From the NCBI GenBank assembly GCA_032622095.1, contig CP136068.1, positions 132,315,989 through 132,379,988 on the forward strand: a DNA stretch of 64,000 nt. The letters run 5' to 3'. The stretch is from Siphonodentalium dalli. Lineage: Eukaryota; Mollusca; Scaphopoda; Gadilida; Siphonodentaliidae. The translations under genes were made by a program, and so were the position numbers. This document shows, in pieces, positions 45,180-58,400 of the stretch; within the stretch, counting starts at the first letter, position 1; each line of letters begins with the position of its first letter. The notes under the pieces are model-generated. The model ran no database searches. It had not been told where the DNA came from and worked only from the letters and a program-made list of their open reading frames with translations.

Positions 45180-45930
45180 GTGGATGTTGGGTAATTATGA
45201 ATGTTGATGAGGATGAGTGTGTTTGTTGATGAGTGTGTTTGTTGATGAGTGTGATTGTTGATGAGTGTGATTGTTGATGAGTGTGTTTGTTGATGAGTGT
45301 GTTTGTTGATGAGTGTGTTTGTTGATGAGTGTGATTGTTGATGAGTGTGATTGTTGATGAGTGTGTTTGTTGATGAGTGTGTTTGTTGATGAGTGTGTTT
45401 GTTGATGAGTGTGATTGTTGATGAGTGTGATTGTTGATGAGTGTGTTTGTTGATGAGTGTGATTGTTGATGAGTGTGTTTATTGATAAGTGTGTTTGTTG
45501 ATGAGTGTGTTTGTTGATGAGTGTGATTGTTGATGAGTGTGATTGTTGATGAGTGTGATTGTTGATGAGTGTGTTTGTTGATGAGTGTGATTGTTGATGA
45601 GTGTGTTTATTGATGAGTGTGTTTGTTGATGAGTGTGTTTGTTGATGAGTGTGTTTGTTGATGAGTGTGATTGTTGATGAGTGTGATTGTTGATGAGTGT
45701 GTTTGTTGATGAGTGTGATTGTTGATGAGGATGATTGTGGATGTTGGTTATTGTGGATGTTGGTGATGGTGATTGTGGATTTTGATGAGGATAATTATAG
45801 CTGTTGACGAGGATACTTATGGGTGTTGCTGAGGTTTATTATGGATGTTGATGAGGATGACTATAGATGTTGATGAGTATATTTGTGGGTGTTGATGAGG
45901 ATGATTATGGATGTTGATGAGGACATCGCA
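45180..45930. repeat. GTTGATGAGTGTGTTT minisatellite, copy 2
   Basis: Same 16-bp repeat as 5600-6585 but more homogeneous and shorter. The flanking 18-bp variants at the right end (GATGTTGATGAGGATGAC) match copy 1, showing internal turnover with conserved edges. Confidence 0.93.
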
Positions 45931-46541
45931 TATCTGAAATGTATTAATTTTTTTTTGTGATTATGTTGTTTGTTGTTAATGCTTTGTTATTTTATTTATT
46001 CGTTTGATTACTTGTATTACATTATATATCTTCTATTTCGGCTTGCTGACTGCCAATAAAGTTGTATTGTTATATCCTCTTTTATTTTCCATTAATTACG
46101 ATAGAAGCAATGATTGCACCATGTATTATGTTGACACATATATGGTTTGTTATGGCATTGACAATCTTGGAAATTGTTTCAAAAACTACATATGTTATAA
46201 AAAAAACCTATATCTTCTGAGACATTGAACAATTGAAGAGATAGAACACTTAACTAGTGCAGTTATTGTTTATGTTGTCGCACAATATACCGGTTCTTCA
46301 ATTTGGACACTCATTCCACAATGTGTCCTGGTTTTCAAGACAAAACATATTTCCTACCACAATGGATCTACATTAACTAATAAACCATTGAATGTACTGG
46401 ATAAAGATATCAACTTTCAGTTTTGTTGATTCAATTCCAATTAATATAAAGACAGACCTATTTGACAGTCAACTAATCCAGAATACCTAATTTAATATGT
46501 CAGGCAAAAGAAAATGAAACATACAAGCATTCCCCATCGTC
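45931..46541. other. Duplicated non-coding sequence with SINE empty site
   Basis: Aligns with 6586-7495. The string CATTCCACAATGTGTCCTGG at 46313-46332 is the uninterrupted target of the SINE found in copy 1. Short frames (such as 74 codons at 46004) are matched in copy 1 with frame changes at the 3' end; I see no coding support. Confidence 0.6.
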
Positions 46542-46850
46542 CGTATCAAATAGTCACCGTGAAACTCCCCAACATATCAAATAGTCATCACGAAACTCCC
46601 CAACATATCAAATAGTCACCGTGAAACTCCCCAACATATCAAATAGTCACCGTGAAACTCCCCAACATATCAAATAGTCACCGTGAAACTCCCCAACATA
46701 TCAAATAGTCACCGTGAAACTCCCCAACATATCAAATAGTCATCATGAAACTCCCCAACATATCAAATAGTCACCGTGAAACTCCCCAACATATCAAATA
46801 GTCACCGTGAAACTCCCCAACATATCAAATAGTATTCGTGAAATACCCCA
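46542..46850. repeat. 31-bp tandem repeat, copy 2
   Basis: About ten units of the repeat described at 7496-7676, with two variant units (TCATCACGAAACT and TCATCATGAAACT). Confidence 0.92.
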
Positions 46851-47256
46851 ACATAGAACACCCAAAAATGGGCTACTCCCGAATGAACTCTTCCCAAATG
46901 CGCTCCGCCTCAGTGTTTACACTGTTAGAAAAAAAGCCCGTCGCTTTAACGGTGTCATGCCGCGCAACATCGCTGTCAACATTGGAACGTTAAACATACG
47001 GTCAGGCTGTAGCATGTTCCACGGTACAAAACTGTTTAAGTAACTGGCAGACTGTAACCCGTAACAGTCAGATCGTTGTATTTTTTACGGTTCAGCACTG
47101 TTTAATTAATATCATGACCGTGACTAATAACGGTCAGACGACTCAGACATTTTGCTCTTAATTTGATAATTTACCGTAAAATTAGCCCGTGGTGACAATA
47201 TGATTTCCCGATAGGCATTACGATTCATGTTTTAGAATGGTCGAAATTAGTATTAT

Positions 47257-48537
47257 CACCCCGTGTACGTGGTATCGCCAAACCCGAGGGTATCGCCAAA
47301 ACCGAGAAAATGGGAAAGTCATTTTCACATATATGATATGTTTGTTTCTCATCGTAAAACAGACAACGAACAACGCATGTGAATACACGCTGAGTCTCAT
47401 TTTGTTTATACATGGTGTTGTAGCTTGGTAAGCTGACTACGTGTGCTACATAGACACAATAAAGAGGTGACAGGCCCATCAACACCCAGATGAGAAGGCA
47501 CAACAGAGTGCCGCACATAATACATTGCGATCATATGTGTACGGATGTTTAGGATTAAAATAGAATCGTTACAATATTATCTGATGACTCTTAAAAAAAG
47601 CCAGAATAGTATAATTTGTAGCTATACGATATATGTATATTCGATAAGATGATTCTGTTTCATTGTCGCGTAACGGTCTACTCGAGTGGGTACGAGTCAT
47701 AAAGTCTGTAAAATAAACATGATTATAACAATTCGTTGATACGTCGTAGCGTTTCGTCCTGCACGTGTGGCCTATATACAAACGCCAAGTATGTTAATAC
47801 TAAACGAATATCCGGTTAGCTGCATGCATACGAAGGACAGCATTCACGTGCGTGTGATCAAGGCATCGCGTTATCATTCATTCACCTTTTTGAGATCGCA
47901 AATCTGAATGCTGAGATGGATGTTCAATTAATTTCAATTGAAATACATTCATAATAGATATGTATACAGTATTTCGAATGTGTTATGGATTCATATTTTA
48001 GATGACATTCGCAGTTACATTGATCAGTCTCAGATACACATAAAAGCACTCGAAAACTCATAAAAGCTCCTTAATAAGTGATACGCATATTTACTGCACA
48101 GATGATCGGCGTTTGGGGACGTCCTCATCTGCGGCGTTAACATCGTTCTGGGCCGACAGTGGTCCATCCATATCGCTCGGATATTTTTAACATTCTGTTC
48201 AATCCTATGCTTCATTGACAGATTCGACTATATATCGGCATTTGTTTTGGCAGCGTGGAAGTCCAGGAAATATACTAGTGGGTGGATGTTCTCGAAAATT
48301 TGAATGAGCAAAAGTAAAAGGCACTATTGAAAAAAATCGCCAAAAAATATTAAATGGTTTGATCTGGGAAAACTGGATAAATACTCCTGCTTCACGTGGA
48401 CATACACAAGCGTTGTTCGTTGTCTGTTTTACGATGAGAAACAAACATATCCCATATTATATACGTGAAAATGACTTTCCCGTTTTCTCGGTTTTGGCGA
48501 TACCCTCGGTTTTGGCGATACCACGTACACGGGGGTG
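47257..48537. mobile_element. Terminal-inverted-repeat transposon, 1281 bp, copy 2 only
   Basis: Left end CACCCCGTGTACGTGGTATC; right end in reverse complement CACCCCCGTGTACGTGGTAT. Inverted repeats of about 130 bp contain ATCGCCAAAACCGAG and TTTGTTTCTCATCGTAAAAC. It is flanked by ATTAT (47252-47256 and 48538-48542). Copy 1 has the single ATTAT in TTTAGTATTATTCGTAAC near 8080. The interior has no transposase that I recognise; the longest frames are about 60-100 codons. A third terminus lies at 11798. Confidence 0.85.
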
Positions 48538-48542
48538 ATTAT

Positions 48543-49630
48543 TCGTAACTGAAATATACATCTTAGTTCTTCTATTACGATCAAAGTTTTGCTGAAACTT
48601 AAATCCTCAATGCATAATGTAACAGACAATAATTATGAAACTTTGAAGTTTTAAGAGGATCAAACTTGTTATCTTCCTCGTGGAATTTACTCCAGAAAAA
48701 GACTGTGTGATGTGTTCACCTTTCACTGACTACTGTATATATGGTTGTAAATAAAAACGATAATACAACATGTAGCTGAAAAGCACATCCTTCGGTTACG
48801 AGTAATACTAGTACTATAATTGCGACCATTCTAACATATGAATCGGGCATGACCCTTTAAGACATAAAGGAAGAAAGATACATGTATCACAGTTAAAACA
48901 CAAATTTATGTACATGTTAAAGTAAAACATCTTAATGGCATACTTTTTGGTTACATGTAAGTCGTGAAATTGTCCAGTCACTTGGAATCACAGTTTTTGT
49001 TTTAACTGGTGGATGTGTACATCACGACAATATATAAGTAACAGCTTGTTGGGATTGAAACCTCAAAGAAAACAGCAAAGCCTATATTAACTATGCATGA
49101 TGACTTGGCGACAACGTTCTTCCATAGTCCCACATTTTTCGATACATTTTGATAGCGTGATACATCAAACTGTGTATACTAGTATCAAAACACTTGGTAT
49201 CTATCTAAGTGAGTCAGCCAAAGATAGTTTGATAAGAACATCCAACCAATAGTGGACCACCGGTCCGTAAATTGTTGTAATAACTTGGGCGATAACATGG
49301 CGGATGGAGATAATGTCCCATATCCACACGTTTCAATGAAAATTGACGAAAATGGGATGAATCGGTCCGTGTAATTGTTATAGTTGTACTCGTAAGTTGG
49401 AATTGTATAGATATGTGGTCACTGCACGGAATCAGTTCATTGTTTACCGTGTTGTTGTTGTTGTTGACGACATCGAAGCTCTTCTGAATTACTCTGGTGC
49501 GTACAGTATATCCTCTCTTGTAGATGTACATGTATGTGCTTCAAAACTATCAGAACACTGTCAACTGGATTGAATGGTTAAGTTAAAAAAAACTGGCAAC
49601 ACTGTCAACATTCTAATAGTAATAGCTGCT
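48543..49630. other. Duplicated non-coding sequence, no gene seen
   Basis: Aligns with 8082-8945 apart from a segment of about 170 bp (48730-48900) found only here. Nothing gene-like is conserved. Confidence 0.55.
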
Positions 49631-50684
49631 ACCATACCACAATGCTCTACTCTGGTTACGCCCATAAATTCGCATAATATTTCACCAGTTCAAAGACTGG
49701 GAAGTTTTTGATTTTATGCATTGACGAGAAAGTTATTACATTGAGAAAAAAGCAAAGCATGTAATATATTTATTTACATGACGCTTCTGGTGTGTACTCA
49801 TAAGAAAATTGCCTATACTTGACTGACCACTTGGTCCAGGATTGACTAGATTATGGAACCTTTATTCAGCGTCAGAGGGGCCTGCGACCCCAATGTGCGC
49901 TAGGAGTCTTGGACACCTGTGCACACATTTTTATCATTTGAATATTTTAATTTAAAAAAAAAACATCTAATTAAATTTAAAACAAACACAAATTAGTTTA
50001 AATTTTAAATTCTGTTTCTTCTTAGTTTCAACCCCTAACTCAATTTAACAACACTATATTTTCATTTTTTTTAAAATCAAAATTTTGAAATCTGACGCCC
50101 TTAACCCATCCGCCTGGTTACCCCGACTCACCACACCAAATTTGGTTAAAATCGGCCCAGGGTCTGGGAGAAAAGTTGCGAACAGACAGACGGACATACA
50201 CATAGAGTAATAAACAGATCCTATTCTCTTTTATATAAACCAATCATATTCTCTTTCATATAAACATGTAAACCAAATTGTGTCTTTTCGGGTAAAGCAT
50301 CATGCAGAAAATCTATCACAAACAAAGTGATGAACAGTACGTGTTGAGATATAGATTTAAACATAGAATAAGATCGGATTAGTGGTCCGTGAGCGATACT
50401 TGTTTCTCAATGAATAAATCCCATGAGCGTGCACGCGTTCGCGATAATTTCTGGCGTGACAATAAGCGTTTTATCGGCCTGCATTTTGGTCCGATTGGTG
50501 ACAGGATAGTTTGACTGCATGCTCATATCACCGAATATAGTTGTCAATTAGCTGGCAACTGAACGACAAAAACGCCCCCCATTAGAACCGGTTTGGTTGG
50601 ACCGCCTGTTTAAGCCTGGTTTAAACTCTGACGTTTAAACCGGAGATGACGAATCCAGCCATATAACATGCATATTTACAAAAG
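49631..50684. other. End of duplication, then unassigned sequence
   Basis: 49631-49775 matches 17506-17652. At 50130-50215 CACACCAAATTTGGTTAAAA, TCGGCCCAGGGTCTGGGAGA and AACAGACAGACGGACATACA resemble the 5'-side blocks of the Helitron-like units, but no CTAG terminus is visible. Confidence 0.4.
50633..50658. mobile_element. Solo terminus of the GGATTCGTCATCTC MITE
   Basis: GTTTAAACCGGAGATGACGA followed by ATCCAG is the reverse complement of the terminus at 16721. TTTAAGCCTGGTTTAAAC just upstream matches the subterminal part. The opposite end is not seen. Confidence 0.6.
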
Positions 50685-51345
50685 CTGTCATCATGAGAAG
50701 TAAAATTTCGATAGTTATTTAGGGTACGTTCATACACTGGAAAGTTTACACAGCATTTTTTTGCAGGCGATTTCTCATAGAAAACCCGATTGGGCCAAAA
50801 TATGAACGGAAACATGCATATAAAATGCATATTTTCCAAAGTTAACGACATGAGAAGTAAAAATTCGGTAGTTATTTAGGGTACGTTCATACACTGGCAA
50901 GTTTACACAGCATTTTTTGCAGGCAATTTATCATAGAAAACCTTATGGTACCGGAATATGAACGGCCACATGCGTATAAAATAGTTTCCAAAGCTAACGA
51001 CATGAGAAGTAAAATTTCGGTAGTTATTTTGGGTACGTTCATACACTGGCAAGTTTACACAGCATATTTTGTAGGCAATTTCTCATAAAAAAAACCCTAT
51101 TGGGCCAAAATATGAACAGCCACATGCATATAAAAAGCATATATATCAAAGCTATCATCATGAGAAGTAGCATTTCGGTAGTTATTTAGGGTACTCTGCG
51201 TTCATACACTGACAAGTTTACACAGCATTTTCTGCTGGCAATTTCTCATATAAAACTCTATGGTGCCGGAATATGAACGGCCACATGCATGTAACAATCA
51301 CAATATCCAAAGCTATCGACATGAGTAGTAACATTTCGGTAGTTC
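50685..51345. repeat. Tandem repeat, about 156 bp, four units
   Basis: GAGAAGTAAAATTTCGGTAG recurs near 50695, 50851, 51006, 51162 and 51324, with GGGTACGTTCATACACTGGC and GTTTACACAGCATTTT in each. An inverted, diverged unit at about 52150-52293 (GAACGTACCC) suggests that the whole 50.7-52.3 kb stretch is one element with inverted ends. Confidence 0.85.
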
Positions 51346-51409
51346 CACATGTAGCGATGCTACTAACACATTTGCCTTTACATACCTAGTATGGTTAATT
51401 ATTATATAG

Positions 51410-51543
51410 ATAATGAATGGCTTGGAGTTGACTATGCCAAAATAGTGGTTCTCGATGAGGAATAGTCAACGAGCGCAGGCGAGTGGACTATTCCTCCTCA
51501 ATGACCACTATTTTGGCATAGTCAACGACAAGACATTCATTAT
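51410..51543. mobile_element. Hairpin MITE with 58-bp arms
   Basis: The arm from ATAATGAATGGCTTGGAGTT through GACTATGCCAAAATAGTGG pairs with its complement at 51488-51543 across a 20-bp loop. It is flanked by AT-rich sequence (TTATTATATAG and TTATTATATTA). A foldback transcript could form a long duplex. Confidence 0.75.
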
Positions 51544-52292
51544 TTATTATATTATATCGATACCAATTATTACACAATGTCTGTGTCTGATTTTGTCACA
51601 TTTGTATTTAGCGTGAATTTTGGAAATCGGTCTCAGATTTTACAATTTACGGCGATCTTTTGACGGTGACAGGGGAGCATAACTATGTTATTAGTTACAT
51701 CTAACAGCATCTCTTCATGATTCATGCATTTATATCTATAAATACGTCATAATGAAAGACAATTTGGCGAAATTTTAGAAGTTAACTTGCTTAACTTCGA
51801 ATAAATAGGAAAAGGATGTTATAAGTAAAGTCCACTTGCATTACAAAATTAGGACTGGCCGCTTGCCAACTAAACGGACAAACTATAAAATACATTGGCT
51901 AGCTATGATCGTTACAATTCACCAATAAATCTAATGATATACCGATATTGCAACAAGTATCGTACGAGGTTTAGTTTAAGATTGGCCGTATCTTCAGGCT
52001 GCACCCCCCGATTTCAGAAATGAGTTTGTTAATATAAATAGAAAAAGAATAGTAGGCATGTAGGAATCGTTCTATGGTACTATTGTAAAATCAGAATGCG
52101 AGAAAGTCACGTGAGATATAATATTGCGAGATAATTGCATTCTATTTACAGGAAAATTGCAATAGCATCGCTACAGGTGGAACTACGTGGTTTTTACTTC
52201 TCATGTAGTTAGTTGTCAATGTTTTGTATAAGCATTTTATCATCGGTTTCTGGCACATTGCCTGGTAAATTTGCGAGTGCATGAACGTACCC
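51544..52292. other. No gene recognised
   Basis: Single-copy-looking sequence. Its last 140 bp are the inverted copy of the 156-bp repeat. CATCGCTACAGGTGGAACTA near 52166 is the near-complement of AGTTCCACATGTAGCGATGC at 51339. Confidence 0.45.
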
Positions 52293-52296
52293 TTAA

Positions 52297-52754
52297 CTCT
52301 TTGAGTGCCACGGGTCGATCTCATCGGCCCTAATTTAAGGTCTGTAGAGTGCCCTAAAAAAATCTTTTTTTGTTTGTTTGTTTTTTTTGGTTGAATTTGT
52401 TTTGGGTATGCTTAAGCAAGCTATAGCGAATTTAAAAACAAACTGGATAAAACCTTAAGGGCATGTTATAACTCAAAACTATCACCAAGTATTCATAGTA
52501 ATAATTTTGATGCCCATGAAAAACGTAAGATTCCCTGGCACTAAACCTACAAAAGAAGTCTGTTAAAGAATATAAGAAAAAATTATTAAACTTGTAAATA
52601 ATTGTAAAAAATAATAACAAATAATGAAAAATTGGTAGGCCAATGCATTCTCTTTTATATGCGAGGCGACCTATGGTCGACTCGCATATATAAGAGAATG
52701 CATTGGCACAGGGTATATGGGTAGATACAAAAATCGGACCTGGCACTCAAATGG
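52297..52754. mobile_element. TTAA-flanked MITE with embedded hairpin
   Basis: Between TTAA (52293-52296) and TTAA (52755-52758). Ends CTCTTTGAGTGCCACGGGTC and, reverse-complemented, CCATTTGAGTGCCAGGTCCG. It contains one copy of the CCAATGCATTCTCTT hairpin (52641-52706) and the TTGTTAAAGAATA / AAGAAAAAATTATTAAA segment seen in the 42418 element, which has unrelated termini. Confidence 0.8.
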
Positions 52755-52758
52755 TTAA

Positions 52759-55264
52759 TGTTTAGATATATAGAGGATCTGCAATGAGTTATGTTGGAGT
52801 ATAAGATTTCATGAAACGATTTTCATAAAATATTATATCCCAACATAACGAATTGAAGATCTTGTATATCACATAAAAAAAAAACTAGATCTTTATGCCT
52901 TTTTAACAAATCAAAATCTTTAAAATATGCTAACAAATGCACGTAAAAGGGAAGCGTTCCAGTCTTGCGACAGTATTGCGCGCTCTGTCTTGCGACGACA
53001 CATATAGTCCCCCAATTTGCATCTTTGTTTTTGTGTCTATTTTCGTTAGTGCAACGAAGTTGGACAATAATTGAACTTTAACAAAGCATGTCTGGTATTG
53101 GTGTCAAGCACGGCTTTTCTAAATAGTATTAATCCGCGCGGTAATTTACTTGGCGCGATACCAAGTATCCCGGGAAGCACTCGGAGATTACTCACTGGTG
53201 AAAGATAAGAAAATATCTAATGGTTTTTTCAATGATATTATAGGGGTTTCATGTGATATATGTCTGCATACTATAGTCAGTTCTTAAATATGTACTCTTG
53301 ACTCCAAGTATGAATATTTCCCCTTGGGTCCTTTATTTGAACATATCTCGGGTATTATTGTTTAGTCCCACTCATCGTCTGATGCCTAATTATACACAGT
53401 TGCTTTGTTAAAATTGTTGTTGACCACTTGTTTATGTTCATAGTCGTATTGGGCCTAGCGGTTAAAACGACCTTAATTGTCAATTAATAAGTCAATGAAT
53501 CAACCAGGATCTCGCAAATGCGTTCAATTACTGTTTTATTTGCGGTTTGAAGATAAGTTGCCTATGCAGCACATGTTAGGTCTCTTATTGGTTACTTATT
53601 ATGGACTATTATACCCGAGCTTTCATTTATAATACACCAGAATTAGAATGGAATTCATTGTGAGTAAATACGCGAGATCAAAAGAACTTAATTGTTCATT
53701 CAATTTATCGAATCCGAGAATTTAAATCGGGAGAGCAAAAGAAAGGAATTTCCTGGAATATAACACGGTCTAGTAAGACTTTCGGTTTGCTGATTATCTG
53801 GGGTACATTCCGAGTAGTTTTCTACCGCCTACACGCACCTGTAAATATATCCAGAAGGTAAAGATATATTTATATATACTAATTCAGCACAATTCAGGAA
53901 TGGACCCAAATGTTTTCCTTTCGATTTTACCAGCAATGACTTTTCCTGTGATTAACGCCAGTCACCAGCATACAGTGCGACTGCATGACCATTACCAAAC
54001 TAATTTTGGATACCTACATTATGTTTCTTGACACATAATATTATTGGATTGTGGGTTATTCCAGGATTTAACCTGTAAGTAGATATTGACGACCTAAGTT
54101 TTTTTAATCTTCATTTTGGAGTCCGCCGGCACTATCAGTTCTGGACACAAATATTTTGAAAAAAAATTCAGATATCTTCGAACATGAACTCAATGATGAA
54201 GTTACTTTACATCGGTTGGTATAATATTTTCGACTGCACATGTATCAAACCCCTATATTTTTATCATGCGACATCTAACCCCAAAAAAATGCGAAATATC
54301 ATAATTTTGATCCTTTATACATATTCAACGCTTTCGTTCCCAGACTATATACGCCAAATGAGATGTTGTGGTTAAGTAATATTAATCGGAATATAGAACA
54401 ATTAAACCTTTTTCTACTAAATACTCATTGGCGAGTAGACCCTTATGACATGTTCAGATAATAAGTTCAACAAACGATAGCGGAATTAATTATCTGAACA
54501 TTTCCCACAAATGGATATAAATTATCCTGCTCTTATGTTATCTGCTTTTTTTCAGTCTGTCGTCTGCTTTTATTGTCCGAACAACATTCGAATGAATAAT
54601 AGATAAGTCCAATGGCTATTTTTATAACTACATGGGAGAATACATTTGGATTAGGAAGGGTTAACTTGACAAGATAAACGGCTAGGGTTCGCGCTAGCCC
54701 AAAATTTAGTCTAAATATTTTTGCCAAATTGTCTTGGAATTTGCCGAACAACATCGAGCCGAATTTATATAAGGGGTTTATATAAATTCGTTTGAGTTGA
54801 AAAAAAGCTATTAAAACAAGTTCCGTTGTTTCAAGACATTTCAATATATATAATGTCCGAATATTTAACAATTAAGATAATCGTGATAATATACATTTAT
54901 TGCATTGTTTCGAGGTTGACATGAGGATTTACCAACCATTGGAAGTTAATATTCACCGAGACCGCAGAACAGTGAGATTCAACTAGTCAAAATTTAAACC
55001 AAGGATTTATATCAACCTGCGATTCCTATCAATAACATATGACGTCGCGTGAGCTTGTAATTAACCCATCATTCATATTTATAGGAAAATCCAGTAGATA
55101 TCGTGATTTATCACACAATTAGCCCCTAAACCCGGCCTCATATGTTTTTAGTAAGACACACGTGTATTATCGCCACGCGCAGTGACGTAATGGCCTAGCA
55201 CAATGGTGTCGATGTCAATGCCGGAACTTTGTTATTATGTTAGTCAGAATTATAATTATGATAT
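52759..55264. other. No gene or known repeat recognised
   Basis: About 2.5 kb of AT-rich sequence. The longest frame is 112 codons on the minus strand (54533-54871) with hydrophobic stretches but no motif, no paralogue and no splice context. TTTTTTTC/AAAAA tracts only. Confidence 0.45.
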
Positions 55265-55454
55265 GTGACCCGCCATATCAAATCCAGTCGTAAGTCGGGA
55301 TTTGTTTTACCCTGTGCCAATGCATTCTCTTAAATATGCGAGTCGAACATAGGTCGCCTCGCATATATAAGAGAATGCATTGGCCTAACAATTTTTTACA
55401 ATTTTAATAATTTTTTCTTGTATTCTTTAACAATTTTATAATTTCACCCATACA
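55265..55454. mobile_element. Left part of the twin-hairpin MITE, broken by satellite
   Basis: Starts after ATAT with GTGACCCGCCATATCAAATC and aligns with 42418-42875 (first as is, then as the inverse of its inner segment) through the hairpin at 55318-55385 and TTTAACAATTTTATAATTTC to ACCCATACA. There the 28-bp satellite begins. The right end is not in the window. Confidence 0.8.
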
Positions 55455-58400
55455 TTGAGATAAACATGGATGATAAGGGAGGTTGAGATAAACATGGATG
55501 ATAAGGGAGGTTGAGATAAACATGGGTGATAAGGGAGGTTGAGATAAACATGGGTGATAAGGGAGGTTGAGATAAACATGTATGATAAGGGAGGTTGAGA
55601 TAAACATGGGTGATAAGGGAGGTTGAGATAAACATGGATGATAAGGGAGGTTGAGATAAACATGGGTGATAAGGGAGGTTGAGATAAACATGGATGATAA
55701 GGGAGGTTGAGACAAACATGGATGATAAGGGAGGTTGAGATAAACATGGATGATAAGGGAAGTTGAGATAAACATGGATGATAAGGGAGGTTGAGATAAA
55801 CATGGATGATAAAGGAGGTTGAGATAACATGGATGATAAGGGAGGTTGAGATAAACATGGATGATAAGGGAGGTTGAGATAAACATGTATGATAAGGGAG
55901 GTTGAGATAAACATGGATGATAAGGGAGGTTGAGATAAACATGGATGATAAGGGTGGTTGAGATAAACATGGGTGATAATGGAGGTTGAGATAAACATGG
56001 ATGATAAGGGAGATTGAGATAAACATGGATGATAAGGGAGGTTGAGATAAACATGGATGATAAGGGAGGTTGAGATAAACATGGATGATAAGGGAGGTTG
56101 AGATAAACATGGATGATAAGGGAGGTTGAGATAAACATGGGTGATAAGGGAGGTTGAGATAAACATGGATGAAAAGGGAGGTTGAGATAAACATGGACGA
56201 TAAGGGAGGTTGAGATAAACATGTATGATAAGGGAGGTTGAGATAAACATGGATGATAAGGGAGGTTGAGATAAACATGGATGATAAGGGAGGTTGAGAA
56301 TAACATGGATGATAAGGGAGGTTGAGATAAACATGGATGATAAGGGAGGTTGAGATAAACATGGATGATAAGGAAGGTTGAGATAAACATGGGTGGTAAG
56401 GGAGGTTGAGATTAACATGGATGACAAGGGAGGTTGAGATAAACATGGATGATAAGGGAGGTTGAGATAAACATGGATGATAAGGGAGGTTGAGATAAAC
56501 ATGGGTGATAAGGGAGGTTGAGATAAACATGTATGATAAGGGAGGTTGAGATAAACATGGATGATAAAGGAGGTTGAGATACACATGGGTGATAAGGGAG
56601 GTTGAGATAAACATGGATGATAAGGGAGGTTGAGATAAACATGGATGATAAGGGAGGTTGAGATAAACATGGGTGATAAGGGAGGTTGAGATAAACATGG
56701 ATGATAATGGAGGTTGAGATAAACATGGGTGATAAGGGAGGTTGAGATAAACATGGATGATAAGGGAGGTTGAGATAAACATGGATGATAAGGGAGGTTG
56801 AGATAAACATGGGTGATAAGGGAGGTTGAGATAAACATGGATGATAAGGGAGGTTGAGATAAACATGGATGATAAGGGAGGTTGAGATAAACATGGATGA
56901 TAAGGGAGGTTGAGATAAACATGGGTGATAAGGGAGGTTGATATAAACATGGATGATAAGGGAGGTTGAGATAAACATGGGTGATAAGGGAGGTTGAAAT
57001 TAACATGGGTGATAAGGGAGGTTGAGATTAACATGGGTGATAAGGGAGGTTGAAATTAACATGGGTGAGAAGGGAGGTTGAGATTAAAATGGGTGATAAG
57101 GGAGGTTGAGATAAACATGGATGATAAGGGAGGTTGAGATAAACATGGGTGATAAGGAGAGTTGAAATTAACATGGGTGATAAGGGAGGTTGAGATAAAC
57201 ATGGGTGATAAGGGAGGTTGAAATTAACATGGGTGATAAGGGAGGTTGAAATTAACATGGGTGATAAGGGAGGTTGAAATTAACATGGGTGATAAGGAAG
57301 GTTGAGATAAACATGGGTGATAAGGAAGGTTGAAATTAACATGGGTGATAAGGGAGGTTGAAATTAACATGGGTGATAAGGGAGGTTGAGATAAACATGG
57401 GTGATAAGGGAGGTTGAAATTAACATGGGTGATAAGGGAGGTTGAAATTAACATGGGTGATAAGGGAGGTTGAGATAAACATGGGTGATAAGGGAGGTTG
57501 AAATTAACATGGGTGATAAGGGAGGTTGAAATTAACAAGGGTGATAAGGCAGGTTGAGATAAACATGGGTGATAAGGGAGGTTGAGATAAACATGGGTGA
57601 TAAGGGAGGTTGAGATAAACATGGGTGATAAGGGAGGTTGAGATAAACATGTATGATACGGGAGGTTGAGATAAACATGGGTGATAATGGAGGTTGAGAT
57701 AAACATGGGTGATAAGGGAGGTTGAAATTAACATGGGTGATAAGGGAGGTTGAGATAAACATGGGAGATAAGGGAGGTTGAGATAAACATGGATAAGGGA
57801 GGTTGAGATTAACATGGGTGATAAGGGAGGTTGAAATTAACATGGGTGATAAGGGAGGTTGAGATTAACATGGGTGATAAGGGAGGTTGAGATTAACATG
57901 GGTGATAAGGGAGGTTGAGATTAACATGAGTGATAAGGGAGGTTGAGATTAACATGGATGATAAGGGAGGTTGAGATTAACATGGATGATAAGGGAGGTT
58001 GAGATTAACATGGGTGATAAGGGAGGTTGAAATTAACATGGGTGATAAGGGAGGTTGAGATTAACATGGGTGATAAGGGAGGTTGAGATTAACATGGGTG
58101 ATAAGGGAGGTTGAGATAAACATGGGTGATAAGGGAGGTTGAGATTAACATGGGTGATAAGTGAGGTTGAGATTAACATGGGTGATAAGGGAGGTTGAGA
58201 TAAACATGGGTGATAAGGGAGGGTGAGATTAACATGGGTGATAAGTGAGGTTGAGATTAACATGGGTGATAAGTGAGGTTGAGATTAACATGGGTGATAA
58301 GGGAGGTTGAAATTAACATGGGTGATAAGGGAGGTTGAGATTAACATGGGTGATAAGTGAGGTTGAGATTAACATGGGTGATAAGTGAGGTTGAGATTAA

